In this document: piece by piece, positions 43,572 through 51,374 of the stretch
How positions within the stretch are numbered: the first letter of the stretch is position 1
Layout of the letters: each line of letters starts with the position of its first letter
Assembly: GCA_036389675.1 (NCBI GenBank)
Contig: DASVWI010000036.1
Span: 62,001 to 126,000 of the forward strand
Direction of reading: 5' to 3'
Length of the DNA: 64,000 bases
Origin: DASQYE01 sp036389675
GTDB lineage: Bacteria > Acidobacteriota > Blastocatellia > Pyrinomonadales > Pyrinomonadaceae
The notes under the pieces: model-generated
Database searches by the model: none
Told to the model about the DNA's origin: nothing
What the model saw: only the letters and a program-made list of their open reading frames with translations
Translations under genes and position numbers: made by a program

Positions 43572-45024
43572 CTCCGAGGAGCAGGGCGAAAGTTACGACC
43601 ACGAACATCGCGGCAAGCATGACGGAGCGCAGCCACCAAGGGATACGCGTCGCCACGTCTGCCAGATCAGAGTTACGCATCTTCCAGTGTGCGGCGAGCA
43701 TCGCGCCCGTGAAGCACAGCACGAAGACGGCCTCTCTCTTCATCCTGAACTGTTCATCGCCGAAGCCGAACATCGCCGTCAAGACCTTCAGCGCGTCGGG
43801 GAAATTCGTGGCGCGAAAGAACACCCATGTGATGCACAACAGAAAATATGTCAGCAGCATGAGCGAGATCGGAACCAGCCACGCGGGCAAAAGGAGCGCT
43901 CCCTTCTCGCTCGAAGGCAGCAGCTCCGGCTCTATGCGTACGGGCTTGAGGCGCGGCTTTCTCCCGGTGAAGGCTTCGCGCAGCAGCCGCTCTGCGACGA
44001 GGTACGTCCCGTGCAGAGCGCCCCAGACGACGAAGCGCCAGGAAGCCCCGTGCCACAAGCCCCCGATGAGCATCGTTAGCATCAGGTTGCGATACAGGTT
44101 GAAGGGACGCTTTCGCAGGCCGCCGATGGAGAAGAAGACGTAATCGCGCAGCCACGTCGAAAGCGAGATGTGCCAGCGCGTCCAGAAGTCCGTGAAGCCT
44201 ATGGCCGCATACGGGTAGCGGAAATTCTTCACGAGGGCGAAGCCGAAGCACATCGCCACGCCGAGCGCGCACGTCGAGTATCCGGCGAAGTCAAAGAATA
44301 TCTGCGCCGAGAAAGCCAGCGTACCGGCCCAGGCGCTGACGAACCCCACCAGCTTGACCTGACCGTAGACCTTGTCGGCCAGCGGGGCAAGGATAGTGTC
44401 CGCCAGCACGACCTTCTCGAACAGCCCGACGACGAGCAGGCTCAGACCCCAGCCCAGCCGGTGCAGCGTTATCTTCTTCGGGATTTCGAGCTGCGGCAGG
44501 AAATCCTTCGCGCGCACAATCGGGCCGGCGACCAGATGCGGGAAGAAGGTGACGAACAGCGCGAAATCCAGAAAACGAGGCGCGGGCTTTCTGTCGCGCC
44601 TGTAGACATCAATCACGTATGAGAGCGACTCGAACGTGTAGAAAGAGATGCCCAGAGGCAGCACCAGATTGGGCCGGGCCGGTTGATAGTCGAGGCCGAA
44701 GAGGTGTGTGACCGCGACGAAATTATCCAGCAGGAAACCGCCGTACTTGAAGAGCCCGAGCATCCCCAGATTGCCTATCAGACTGATCGTCAGGTAGAGA
44801 CGCCGAAGCCCTTGGTTATCCGTGCGATCAATCTTCGCCGCGAAGAGCCAGTCAACGAAGGTCGTCAGCATCAACAGTAGAACGAGCGGAGGATTCCAGG
44901 CCGCATAGAATAGATAACTGGCGACGAGGAGCATGATCTTTTTTGACTTCCACGCCAGAGGCAACGAATAAAGCAGGAGCACGACGGCGAAGAAGACAAA
45001 AAAGGTAAGAGAGTTGAATATCAT
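43540..45024 (-). CDS. MBOAT O-acyltransferase (AlgI-like) 2
   Basis: A membrane acyltransferase of about 494 residues with MIFNSLTFFVFFAVVLLLYSLP at the start, FFDFAGYSTCALGVAMCFG, FWTRWHISLSTWLRDYVFF and the catalytic-histidine block LWHGASWRFVVWG. I place the start at ATG 45024 because MBOAT proteins begin with this hydrophobic segment; the frame is open to 45159, which would add 45 residues without homology. It is only distantly like the plus-strand copy at 39.8 kb, so the pair is not a recent inverted duplication. It works with the SGNH-like protein encoded downstream. Confidence 0.9.
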   Translation of the reverse strand: MIFNSLTFFVFFAVVLLLYSLPLAWKSKKIMLLVASYLFYAAWNPPLVLLLMLTTFVDWLFAAKIDRTDNQGLRRLYLTISLIGNLGMLGLFKYGGFLLDNFVAVTHLFGLDYQPARPNLVLPLGISFYTFESLSYVIDVYRRDRKPAPRFLDFALFVTFFPHLVAGPIVRAKDFLPQLEIPKKITLHRLGWGLSLLVVGLFEKVVLADTILAPLADKVYGQVKLVGFVSAWAGTLAFSAQIFFDFAGYSTCALGVAMCFGFALVKNFRYPYAAIGFTDFWTRWHISLSTWLRDYVFFSIGGLRKRPFNLYRNLMLTMLIGGLWHGASWRFVVWGALHGTYLVAERLLREAFTGRKPRLKPVRIEPELLPSSEKGALLLPAWLVPISLMLLTYFLLCITWVFFRATNFPDALKVLTAMFGFGDEQFRMKREAVFVLCFTGAMLAAHWKMRNSDLADVATRIPWWLRSVMLAAMFVVVTFALLLGDDRAFIYFQF

Positions 45025-45437
45025 ACGCGGGGCTTGAAGCTTTTGGATCGATGTTACGGCTTCGGGGCTGGCGTCCTTGAGAGCGTGTCTGTGAATGTAT
45101 CCATAAAAGGGGGCGAGCGCTTTCACCGTTCGTCCGTAAAACGGTAGCCATGAAAACATGAAACGGACACCTTTATCAAGAAAGGGTGCGGGAGAGGCGT
45201 GCCCTTAAACCTTCAAATTCCCGGCGGCATCGACGGCACTTCGATTTTAAACCGGGCGGCCACGGGTTCAAGCGTGTACGGTTGCTTTTCCCCACCGCGA
45301 TGTTAAGATAATCATCTTGCTCCACTCACACGCCGCCGAGGGATTTGCCAGCGGCATAAATATCCCCCTGACAGACTATGGGGTGTGTCGGAGGCGACCC
45401 GGTTTGTCCGAGGCTCGGCCTCCAAGAGGATTCAGAG
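45025..45437. other. Divergent intergenic region between the MBOAT gene and the rsbR-like gene
   Basis: No convincing gene. It must hold promoters for both directions, but I could not find a near-consensus -35/-10 pair. The 45025-45159 part is open on the minus strand and could encode an N-terminal extension of the MBOAT protein. Confidence 0.4.
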
Positions 45438-46439
45438 ATGGCCGTTGAGAATACAGCGCAAGAGAACAGCACGCAGCAGCAGGAGACGCCGCACATCGCC
45501 AGCCTGCTCGAAAAGCGTCATGACGAGATAATCAGCCTCTGGATTAAAGACCGCCTGGAATCAGGCGAGTTTCGCGACGAGCTGATCCCGAAGAAAGACC
45601 TGCGGCGGCAGTCGCAGCAGATCGTGGATATGCTGGCACGCTCGCTCAAGGATTCCGACTACGGCGACTTTGAGTCAACCGCCTTCGACGAGCTTCGCGG
45701 CTTCCTGAATCAAATCTCGCACGCCCGCGCCGTCAAAGGCTACACGCCGCTCGAAAACGCGACCTACATTCTCTCGCTGCGCGACACTTTAATCCCTTTG
45801 ATGGCCGAAGAGCTCGAAGGCAACGCCGACGTGCTCGTTAGCGAGATGATGTATTTCACCAGACTCCTCGACAAGATGGGGCTCGTCATGGTGGAAAACT
45901 ACATACGCTCGCGCGAGGAGATCATTCGCCAGCAGCGGCAGGACATGCTGGAGCTGTCAACTCCCGTCATCAAGGTCTGGGACAAGATTCTGACGCTGCC
46001 CATCATCGGCACGCTGGATTCGCGCCGCGCGCAGATGATGATGGAGTCGCTGCTGCAAAAGATCGTCCAGTCGGGCTCGACCATCGCCATCCTCGACATC
46101 ACAGGGGTGAAGACGATGGACACGCTCGTCGCCAACCATCTCATCAAGACCGTGACGGCGGCGCGCCTGATGGGCGCACGCTGCATTCTCACGGGGGTGT
46201 CGCCCGCGATTGCACAGACGATGGTGCAGCTCGGCATTGACCTGACGCAGATCACCACGCGCGCGCAGATGTCCGACGGCATCAAGCTCGCCTTCGAGAT
46301 GATCGGTCGCACGGTCATTCCGGCCAAAGCCCTGACCCACTTGTCAAACGGCACGTCGAGCGCCGCGCAAACCTCTGCCCAGCTGGCCGCCCACGGCGCA
46401 AGCATCACCGAAGGCCAGAAGCGGCGCGAAGAATGTTAA
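45438..46439 (+). CDS. rsbR: RsbR-like stressosome protein (N-terminal sensor domain plus STAS)
   Basis: A 333-residue cytoplasmic protein. The N-terminal part (HDEIISLWIKDRLESGEF, RRQSQQIVDMLARSL) matches the RsbRD-type helical input domain. A linker helix leads to a C-terminal STAS domain opening with ELSTPVIKVWDKILTLPIIG and carrying ILDITGVKTMDTLVANHL, where RsbR proteins are phosphorylated on threonine by RsbT. It would form the outer sensing part of a stressosome with RsbS. The ATG at 45438 has AAGAGGA upstream; a longer frame starts at 45378. The next genes are RsbS- and RsbT-like. Confidence 0.9.
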   Translation: MAVENTAQENSTQQQETPHIASLLEKRHDEIISLWIKDRLESGEFRDELIPKKDLRRQSQQIVDMLARSLKDSDYGDFESTAFDELRGFLNQISHARAVKGYTPLENATYILSLRDTLIPLMAEELEGNADVLVSEMMYFTRLLDKMGLVMVENYIRSREEIIRQQRQDMLELSTPVIKVWDKILTLPIIGTLDSRRAQMMMESLLQKIVQSGSTIAILDITGVKTMDTLVANHLIKTVTAARLMGARCILTGVSPAIAQTMVQLGIDLTQITTRAQMSDGIKLAFEMIGRTVIPAKALTHLSNGTSSAAQTSAQLAAHGASITEGQKRREEC

Positions 46440-46446
46440 GAGAGCA

Positions 46447-46511
46447 GCTGTCAGATGCCGGATGTCAGCGACAGTCTTTCGACTGGCATCCGTCATCTGA
46501 CATCTATTTTT
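46447..46511. repeat. Inverted repeat between rsbR- and rsbS-like genes
   Basis: GCTGTCAGATGCCGGATGTC pairs imperfectly with GACATC...GGCATCCAG-type sequence at 46483-46505 and is followed by TATTTTT. It could act as a weak terminator or attenuator that lowers rsbS/rsbT relative to rsbR. No second copy is seen in the window. Confidence 0.55.
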
Positions 46512-46528
46512 AGGGAGTAAGAATAACG

Positions 46529-46957
46529 ATGAACGGTTCGCGCATACCTATTCTCAAGCTTGGCCGCGTGTTGATCGTGCCCATTCAGGTCGATATGGAC
46601 GATCAGACCGTCATCCAGCTACAGGAGCGTATCCTCTCCGAGCTTGAGACTACGGGCGCGCGCGGCGTGTTGATAGACATCTCTCTGCTTGAGATGGTGG
46701 ATTCCTTCATCGGTCGAATGCTTTCGGACATCGCGGCGATGGCGCGCATTATGGACGCGCGCACGGTGGTGGTCGGGATGCAGCCGGCGGTCGCCATCAC
46801 GCTCGTCGAGCTCGGCCTCGAATTGAACGGGGTGGAGACGGTGCTGAACGTGGACGAGGGCTACAAGCTGCTGCGCGCGGAGTTCGATGCCGGCGATGAA
46901 GAAGAGGAACGGGACGGGGAGTTGACGGCGCTTGGAAAGCAAATCAATCTCTCTTGA
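46529..46957 (+). CDS. rsbS: RsbS-like STAS domain protein (stressosome core)
   Basis: A 142-residue protein, nearly all a single STAS domain (IPILKLGRVLIVPI, VLIDISLLEMVDSFIGRML, VVVGMQPAVAITLVELG). Ser59 in MVDSF is at the same position as the phosphorylated Ser59 of Bacillus RsbS. The role would be to hold the RsbT kinase until stress-triggered phosphorylation releases it. An acidic tail (about residues 127-134) is unusual. A Shine-Dalgarno AGGGAG lies upstream. The gene overlaps the kinase by 26 nt. Confidence 0.93.
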   Translation: MNGSRIPILKLGRVLIVPIQVDMDDQTVIQLQERILSELETTGARGVLIDISLLEMVDSFIGRMLSDIAAMARIMDARTVVVGMQPAVAITLVELGLELNGVETVLNVDEGYKLLRAEFDAGDEEEERDGELTALGKQINLS

Positions 46958-47330
46958 GAGCGAGCACGACATTATCATCGCGCGCAGCGAAGTGCGAAAC
47001 CTGGCCGCCGCCCTCGGCTTTCGCCTGATAGATCAAACACGTCTCGCCACCGTCACCTCCGAGCTGGCTCGTAACATAGTCAAGTATGGCATGGGCGGGC
47101 GCTTGATCGCGCAGCCCACGGAAGGGACTCAGGGTCTGGGCCTGCGCCTCATCTTCGAGGACGAAGGGCCGGGCATCCCCAACCTTGAGGCCGCTATGCG
47201 CGACGGGTTTTCGACCGGGAAGGGACTGGGCAAAGGTCTCCCGGGCTCGAAACGACTGGTTCACGAATTCGAGATCGAATCGACCGCAGGCCGGGGCACG
47301 CGCGTGACCATCGTGCGCTGGCGAACATGA
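46932..47330 (+). CDS. rsbT: RsbT-like serine/threonine kinase (HATPase_c_2)
   Basis: A 132-residue GHKL kinase with N box TSELARNIVKYGMGG, DEGPGIPN and GKGLGKGLPGSKRLV as ATP-lid motifs, and TRVTIVRW at the end. In the known pathway it phosphorylates RsbS and RsbR, leaves the stressosome and activates an output phosphatase or other partner. The start is TTG inside rsbS, so translation depends on the upstream gene, which would keep the two products balanced. A family A repeat begins 3 nt after the stop. Confidence 0.92.
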   Translation: MESKSISLESEHDIIIARSEVRNLAAALGFRLIDQTRLATVTSELARNIVKYGMGGRLIAQPTEGTQGLGLRLIFEDEGPGIPNLEAAMRDGFSTGKGLGKGLPGSKRLVHEFEIESTAGRGTRVTIVRWRT

Positions 47331-47332
47331 GA

Positions 47333-47433
47333 AAAGGATGAAGGCGGAAGGATGAAGGATGAAAGGAATGGTGTGATGGCTTTCCTGTCTTGAAAGCATT
47401 TACTTCATCCTTCCGCCTTCATCCTTCATCCTT
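47333..47433. repeat. Intergenic palindromic repeat, family A copy 3
   Basis: AAGGATGAAGGCGGAAGGAT...and CCTTCCGCCTTCATCCTTCA...arms with the inner AAAGCATTTAC element. It lies between two same-strand genes and ends 9 nt before the next start codon, so it may affect coupling. Confidence 0.88.
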
Positions 47434-47442
47434 GCGTTTCAG

Positions 47443-48498
47443 TTGCGCGAGATCAACTCCATAGAGATCAGCCACGAGGCGCAGGTCGGCACGGCACGAC
47501 GCGCCGTGCATGATTATGCGAGCCGGATGGATTTCAGCGAGACGGCGCTGGCCGAGATCGATATCGTCGTGCAGGAGATAGGCACGAACGCCGTGACGTA
47601 TTCGACGGGCGGCGGCTGGCTTCATTTCACCCGGACGCTGGGCTCGGCGCAGGGACTCGAACTTTTTTACTGGGACACAGGGCCGGGCATCTATAATATG
47701 GATCGCGCGATTCGCGACGGCGTCTCGACGAGCGGCAGCCTCGGCGCGGGCCTCGGCGCGATTCGTCGCCTGATGGACGACTTCGACATCTACTCGACCC
47801 TGCCGAGGACTGGGCGGCTCACCCTCGGCCAGATGCGGCGCACTTCGCACGGGACGGCGATGCTGGCGCGCAAGTGGGTAATGGAGCAGCATGATGGCGA
47901 GGACGCGACGGCGGATAGGGAGGAGGCCCGGCGGTTCGGCGTGTGGAGTCGGCCTCACCCGCACGAAGAAGTCAACGGCGATGCCTACTACATCGCCAGA
48001 CGCGGCGAGCGCGAATTGCTGGCCGTGATCGACGGGCTCGGGCACGGGCGGGGCGCGAAAGAGGCAGCCGATGTCGCCTGCGACACCCTGGACGATTGGA
48101 TGGGCGAGCGACCGGACGAGCTGCTGGCGGCGGCGCATCAGGCCCTGCGCGCGACGCGCGGCGCTGTCATGGGCATCGTCGTCATAGATCATCAGTCGGA
48201 AATGTTCCAGTACGCGGGCGTCGGCAATATCGCGGTGCGCGTGCTGGGCACAAGGGAACACGCCTCGCTTATCTCGATGAACGGGACGCTCGGCCTCAGA
48301 TTAGGCAGCATACGCCCGTGGACTCGTCCGTGGGTCGAGGGCACGACCCTATTTATGGCGAGCGACGGCCTGAGCGAGTCGTGGGACATGCAGTCTTATC
48401 CCGGCCTGCTCAAGAGCAGCCCGCAGCTCATAGCGGGTCTTCTGATGCGCGACTACGCACGCGACGCCGATGACGCGACGGTGCTGATCGCCAGATGA
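47443..48498 (+). CDS. RsbT-like HATPase fused to RsbX/SpoIIE-type PP2C phosphatase
   Basis: A 351-residue fusion. Residues 1-135 are a GHKL ATPase (VVQEIGTNAVTYSTGGG, DTGPGIYNMD, GSLGAGLGAIRRLM). Residues 165-351 are a PP2C-like phosphatase with EEVNGDAYYI, LAVIDGLGHGRGAKEAAD and SDGLSE for metal-binding aspartates. In RST modules an RsbX-type phosphatase resets the stressosome by dephosphorylating RsbR and RsbS; the fused ATPase suggests it may also bind STAS proteins. The start is a TTG directly after a family A repeat with no evident Shine-Dalgarno, so the true start is uncertain. Confidence 0.88.
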   Translation: MREINSIEISHEAQVGTARRAVHDYASRMDFSETALAEIDIVVQEIGTNAVTYSTGGGWLHFTRTLGSAQGLELFYWDTGPGIYNMDRAIRDGVSTSGSLGAGLGAIRRLMDDFDIYSTLPRTGRLTLGQMRRTSHGTAMLARKWVMEQHDGEDATADREEARRFGVWSRPHPHEEVNGDAYYIARRGERELLAVIDGLGHGRGAKEAADVACDTLDDWMGERPDELLAAAHQALRATRGAVMGIVVIDHQSEMFQYAGVGNIAVRVLGTREHASLISMNGTLGLRLGSIRPWTRPWVEGTTLFMASDGLSESWDMQSYPGLLKSSPQLIAGLLMRDYARDADDATVLIAR

Positions 48499-48572
48499 GT
48501 AATTATCAGTAGTCGGCGGTCAGTCGTCAGTCGTCGCTAAGAAGATGAAGACGGATTGCTGACAACTCTCGT

Positions 48573-49913
48573 ATGAAAGATATAACCTCCACGAGGCTCG
48601 GTGATGTCTACGTCCGGCGCGAGGCCGACATAGTGAAGGTGCGCGAGCGCGTCCGGCGTCTGGCCCGCGAGATGAACTTCGACTCGACGACGCAGATCAA
48701 GATCACGACGGCTGTGTCCGAAATCACACGCAATATCTACGAGTACGCCAAGTCGGGCGCGATCACGCTCGCTCTGGCCGAGCGCGGGCCGGACACGGGC
48801 CTGCTGGTGACGGCGCGCGACGACGGGCCGGGGATTGACGAGGCGACGCTGCGCGCCATCATGCGCGGCACTTACAGGTCGGCCTCGGGCCTCGGCGTCG
48901 GTCTCTCGGGCACGCGCAAGCTGATGGACGAATTCGATATCAAGACGAGCGAGGGCGAGGGCACACGCGTCGCCGTCGTCAAGTGGCTGCCACGCGCCAT
49001 CGCCGGGGACGTTAAGAATCGCCTTGAGGAACTGCGCGAGCTTTTCGGCAAGGATGCCGACGATTCGGCAATCGAAGAGCTGCAACAGCAGAACAGAGAT
49101 TTCGTCGCGGTGCTCTCCGAGCTGGAAGAGAAGCGCGAGCAGCTCGAAAGCCTCAACGCGAAGCTCAACGAAGCCAATCGCGAGCTGAACGAAGCCAACG
49201 CGAAGCTGCGCGAGCTGGCGGAGATGAAGGAGGAGTTTCTGGCCCTGACGACGCACGACCTGCGCTCGCCCCTCACGGTGATTAGCGGCGTCATCAGCTT
49301 CTTCACTTCGGGCCGTCTGGGCAAGCTCTCGCCCGAACAGCAGAATATGGTCGCGATGATGGAGCGCAACGCGCAGAGCCTCATAGAGCTGGTCAACGAT
49401 CTGCTGGACGCCTCGAAGCTCGAATCGGGGACGCTGCGCCTTGACATCGCGTCCATCGACCTGCGCGGCATCTTTGACGAAATACGCGAGACCATGGAGC
49501 CGCTCGCGCGCGAGAAAGGCATCACGATTGAAGAGGAGGTTGCGTCCGGGCTTCCGCCGGTTGAGGCCGACCGTCCGAAGCTGCGGCGCGTTCTGGTCAA
49601 CCTGCTCTCGAACGCCGTGAAGTTTACGGGCAAGGGCGGCACGGTGCGTCTGAAGGCCGAGCCGCTTGGCGAAGAGGTTCGCATCTCCATCTCGGACACG
49701 GGAGTCGGTATCGCGCCCGACGACGTGATGCGGCTTTTTGACAAATACGAGCAGGCTCGCAGCCGCGCCACCCGCGGCGAGAAAGGCACTGGGCTCGGGC
49801 TCTATATCACTAAACAACTGGTCGAGCTGCACGGGGGCGAGATCAAGGTCGAATCGGAGCTTGGGCGGGGCTCGACCTTCTCATTTACGCTGCGCGTGGC
49901 GCGCGCGGCGTAA
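48573..49913 (+). CDS. RsbT-like HATPase fused to sensor histidine kinase
   Basis: A 446-residue protein in three parts. Residues 1-140 are an RsbT-like ATPase (TAVSEITRNIYEYAKSG, DDGPGIDEATLRA, GLGVGLSGTRKLMDEF). Residues 150-220 are a coiled coil rich in Glu, Leu and Asn. Residues 220-446 form a histidine kinase with phospho-acceptor His228 in TTHDLRSPLTVI, N box LVNLLSNAVKFTGK, DTGVGIAPDD and GLGLYITKQLVELHGG. It has no membrane segment. Input probably comes from the STAS/RsbT system and output through an unlinked response regulator, since none is encoded nearby. The gap before it (48499-48572) contains direct repeats of CAGTCGT. Confidence 0.93.
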   Translation: MKDITSTRLGDVYVRREADIVKVRERVRRLAREMNFDSTTQIKITTAVSEITRNIYEYAKSGAITLALAERGPDTGLLVTARDDGPGIDEATLRAIMRGTYRSASGLGVGLSGTRKLMDEFDIKTSEGEGTRVAVVKWLPRAIAGDVKNRLEELRELFGKDADDSAIEELQQQNRDFVAVLSELEEKREQLESLNAKLNEANRELNEANAKLRELAEMKEEFLALTTHDLRSPLTVISGVISFFTSGRLGKLSPEQQNMVAMMERNAQSLIELVNDLLDASKLESGTLRLDIASIDLRGIFDEIRETMEPLAREKGITIEEEVASGLPPVEADRPKLRRVLVNLLSNAVKFTGKGGTVRLKAEPLGEEVRISISDTGVGIAPDDVMRLFDKYEQARSRATRGEKGTGLGLYITKQLVELHGGEIKVESELGRGSTFSFTLRVARAA

Positions 49914-49928
49914 AGCAGAGGAGACCGT

Positions 49929-50546
49929 ATGATGAGTAAACATCTATCGATCAAATACGGGCTGGCGCTCGTCTTCGCCTTTGCCGTCATGCGAGGGGAG
50001 AGCGCGGCGCAAACTCCCACGCAGCAGCGCAGGCTTCCCAAACCGACGCAGACCTCTTCGCGCATCGTCGCCGTCGAAAAGTACACGGACGAGCTGGACG
50101 ACTACGCCGCGCGTAACCCGCAGGCCAGGCGCTTCTTTACGAATACGGCTGAAGATCAGACGGGGAGCTGGCAGGAAGTTGGCGGCGAAGCGGAGGTGGC
50201 TAACAAAGCTTCGGCCATCGTCTGGATGAAGGACGACAAGGCCGTCATCGCGCTGCTCACGGGCAAGACGCCGCAAACGAGCCGCAAGGTCACTTACTAT
50301 TTCCGCAGCAACGGCACGCTGGCGAAGGTGCATTCGGAGCTTTCCATCAGCGCCACCAACATGCAATCGAGCCGCGACCGCAGCTACGACCCGAAAGCTT
50401 TTCTCGTGCGCGACTTCTCCTATTGCAACGACATGGTGAGCGGCCAACAAAGGGCCTGCAACGACGCCGAAACGCTGGAGAAAACCATCCCGCTCTACAT
50501 GAGAAGCACAGAGCTTCCCTTCCACGCGCAACTGAAAAAGCCCTGA
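49929..50546 (+). CDS. Secreted protein of unknown function, paralogue 1
   Basis: A 205-residue protein with a signal peptide (GLALVFAFAVMRGESAAQ) and no family I recognise. The conserved core with the next gene includes VAVEKYTDELDDYAARN, TYYFRSNGTLAKVHSEL and the C-terminal LYMRSTELPFHAQLKKP. Two cysteines (FSYCNDM, RACND) occur only in this copy. It starts 16 nt after the kinase gene, so it may be in the same transcript, and might be a periplasmic target or sensor of that system; this is speculation. Confidence 0.75.
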   Translation: MMSKHLSIKYGLALVFAFAVMRGESAAQTPTQQRRLPKPTQTSSRIVAVEKYTDELDDYAARNPQARRFFTNTAEDQTGSWQEVGGEAEVANKASAIVWMKDDKAVIALLTGKTPQTSRKVTYYFRSNGTLAKVHSELSISATNMQSSRDRSYDPKAFLVRDFSYCNDMVSGQQRACNDAETLEKTIPLYMRSTELPFHAQLKKP

Positions 50547-50585
50547 GCGCCGAAGGCCCGGCGCGTCAGGAGCGCGGACGCCCGT

Positions 50586-51275
50586 ATGCGAACGCTTCCA
50601 TCTCTTTACGCCAAACACATGAAACGAATCTTACTCATCAACATCATCTCGCTCGTGCTGGCGGGCACACATATCTGCGGGACGGGAGCGGCCACGGCAA
50701 GCGCCCTCGTGCAGAGACGCTCCGCCGCCGCCGCCGTGCAGGCGCAGAACCCGACGAACGTTGCAGCCATCGAAGCCTATGCACGGCAGTTGGACGCCTA
50801 CGCCAAACGCAACGCCAGAGGCGGGCGTCTGTTTGCTGACACGTCCGGCGCGGACGGCTCAGCCGCGCGCTGGACGGAGTTCAGAAGCAAGCGCGCGCTC
50901 GAAAAGGTCGACGAGGCTTACAGCGTCGCCACCGTCTGGACGCAGCCGACGGGCGATGTGCTTCTGGCGGATCTCAGTCTTTCGAGTCCCTCGGGCGACT
51001 GGGTACAATACGCCAACTATTACTATCGCGCCGACGGCACGCTGGCGAAGACCCGTTCGGAGCTCCGCACCTTCATGGGCGACCTGATCGTGATTCGCGA
51101 CCGCTTCTACGACACACGCGGCAAGCTCTTGCAGGAAAAGACTCGTTACCTCGACCTCAAAACGCGAAAGCCAAAGAAGGTCGAAGCGGGCGGCTTCCAG
51201 GACATCCCCCTTGAGCTTTACGCCAGAACAACAGACCTCCCCTTCCACTCTCTCTTGAAAAAACGAGGACAGTAG
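50586..51275 (+). CDS. Secreted protein of unknown function, paralogue 2
   Basis: A 229-residue paralogue of the preceding gene. It has a signal peptide (ILLINIISLVLAGTHICG) and shared core blocks AAIEAYARQLDAYAKRN, YYYRADGTLAKTRSELR and LYARTTDLPFHSLLKKRGQ. Identity between the two is moderate, so the duplication is old. AGGAG lies 13 nt before ATG 50586; ATG 50619 is an alternative. It ends directly before a family A repeat. Confidence 0.72.
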   Translation: MRTLPSLYAKHMKRILLINIISLVLAGTHICGTGAATASALVQRRSAAAAVQAQNPTNVAAIEAYARQLDAYAKRNARGGRLFADTSGADGSAARWTEFRSKRALEKVDEAYSVATVWTQPTGDVLLADLSLSSPSGDWVQYANYYYRADGTLAKTRSELRTFMGDLIVIRDRFYDTRGKLLQEKTRYLDLKTRKPKKVEAGGFQDIPLELYARTTDLPFHSLLKKRGQ

Positions 51276-51363
51276 GAAAGGATGAAGGCGGAAGGATGAA
51301 GGATGAAAAGAATGCTGTTCATTCTTGATAGCTTTTACTTCATCCTTCATCCTTCATCCTTTC
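51276..51363. repeat. Intergenic palindromic repeat, family A copy 4
   Basis: GAAAGGATGAAGGCGGAAGG... and its complement, with the inner GCTTTTACTTC element. It lies between the secreted paralogue and mpl. The mpl frame is open through the repeat, which would give a false N-terminal extension. Confidence 0.88.
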
Positions 51364-51374
51364 TCTTAAAGCTT

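Noticed and set aside
45025..45159. 45-residue N-terminal extension of the minus-strand MBOAT protein
   Set aside because: MBOAT proteins typically start at the hydrophobic MIFNSLTFF segment. It is not ruled out, since no strong Shine-Dalgarno decides the matter.
48537..49832. A 431-codon open frame antisense to the histidine-kinase fusion
   Set aside because: Composition is rich in Arg, His, Gln and Val, as expected from the third-position bias of the real gene; no recognisable domain.
51303..51374. N-terminal extension of mpl through the family A repeat
   Set aside because: The extra residues are the translated repeat; similar peptides arise from other repeat copies, and Mpl homology starts at ATG 51375.
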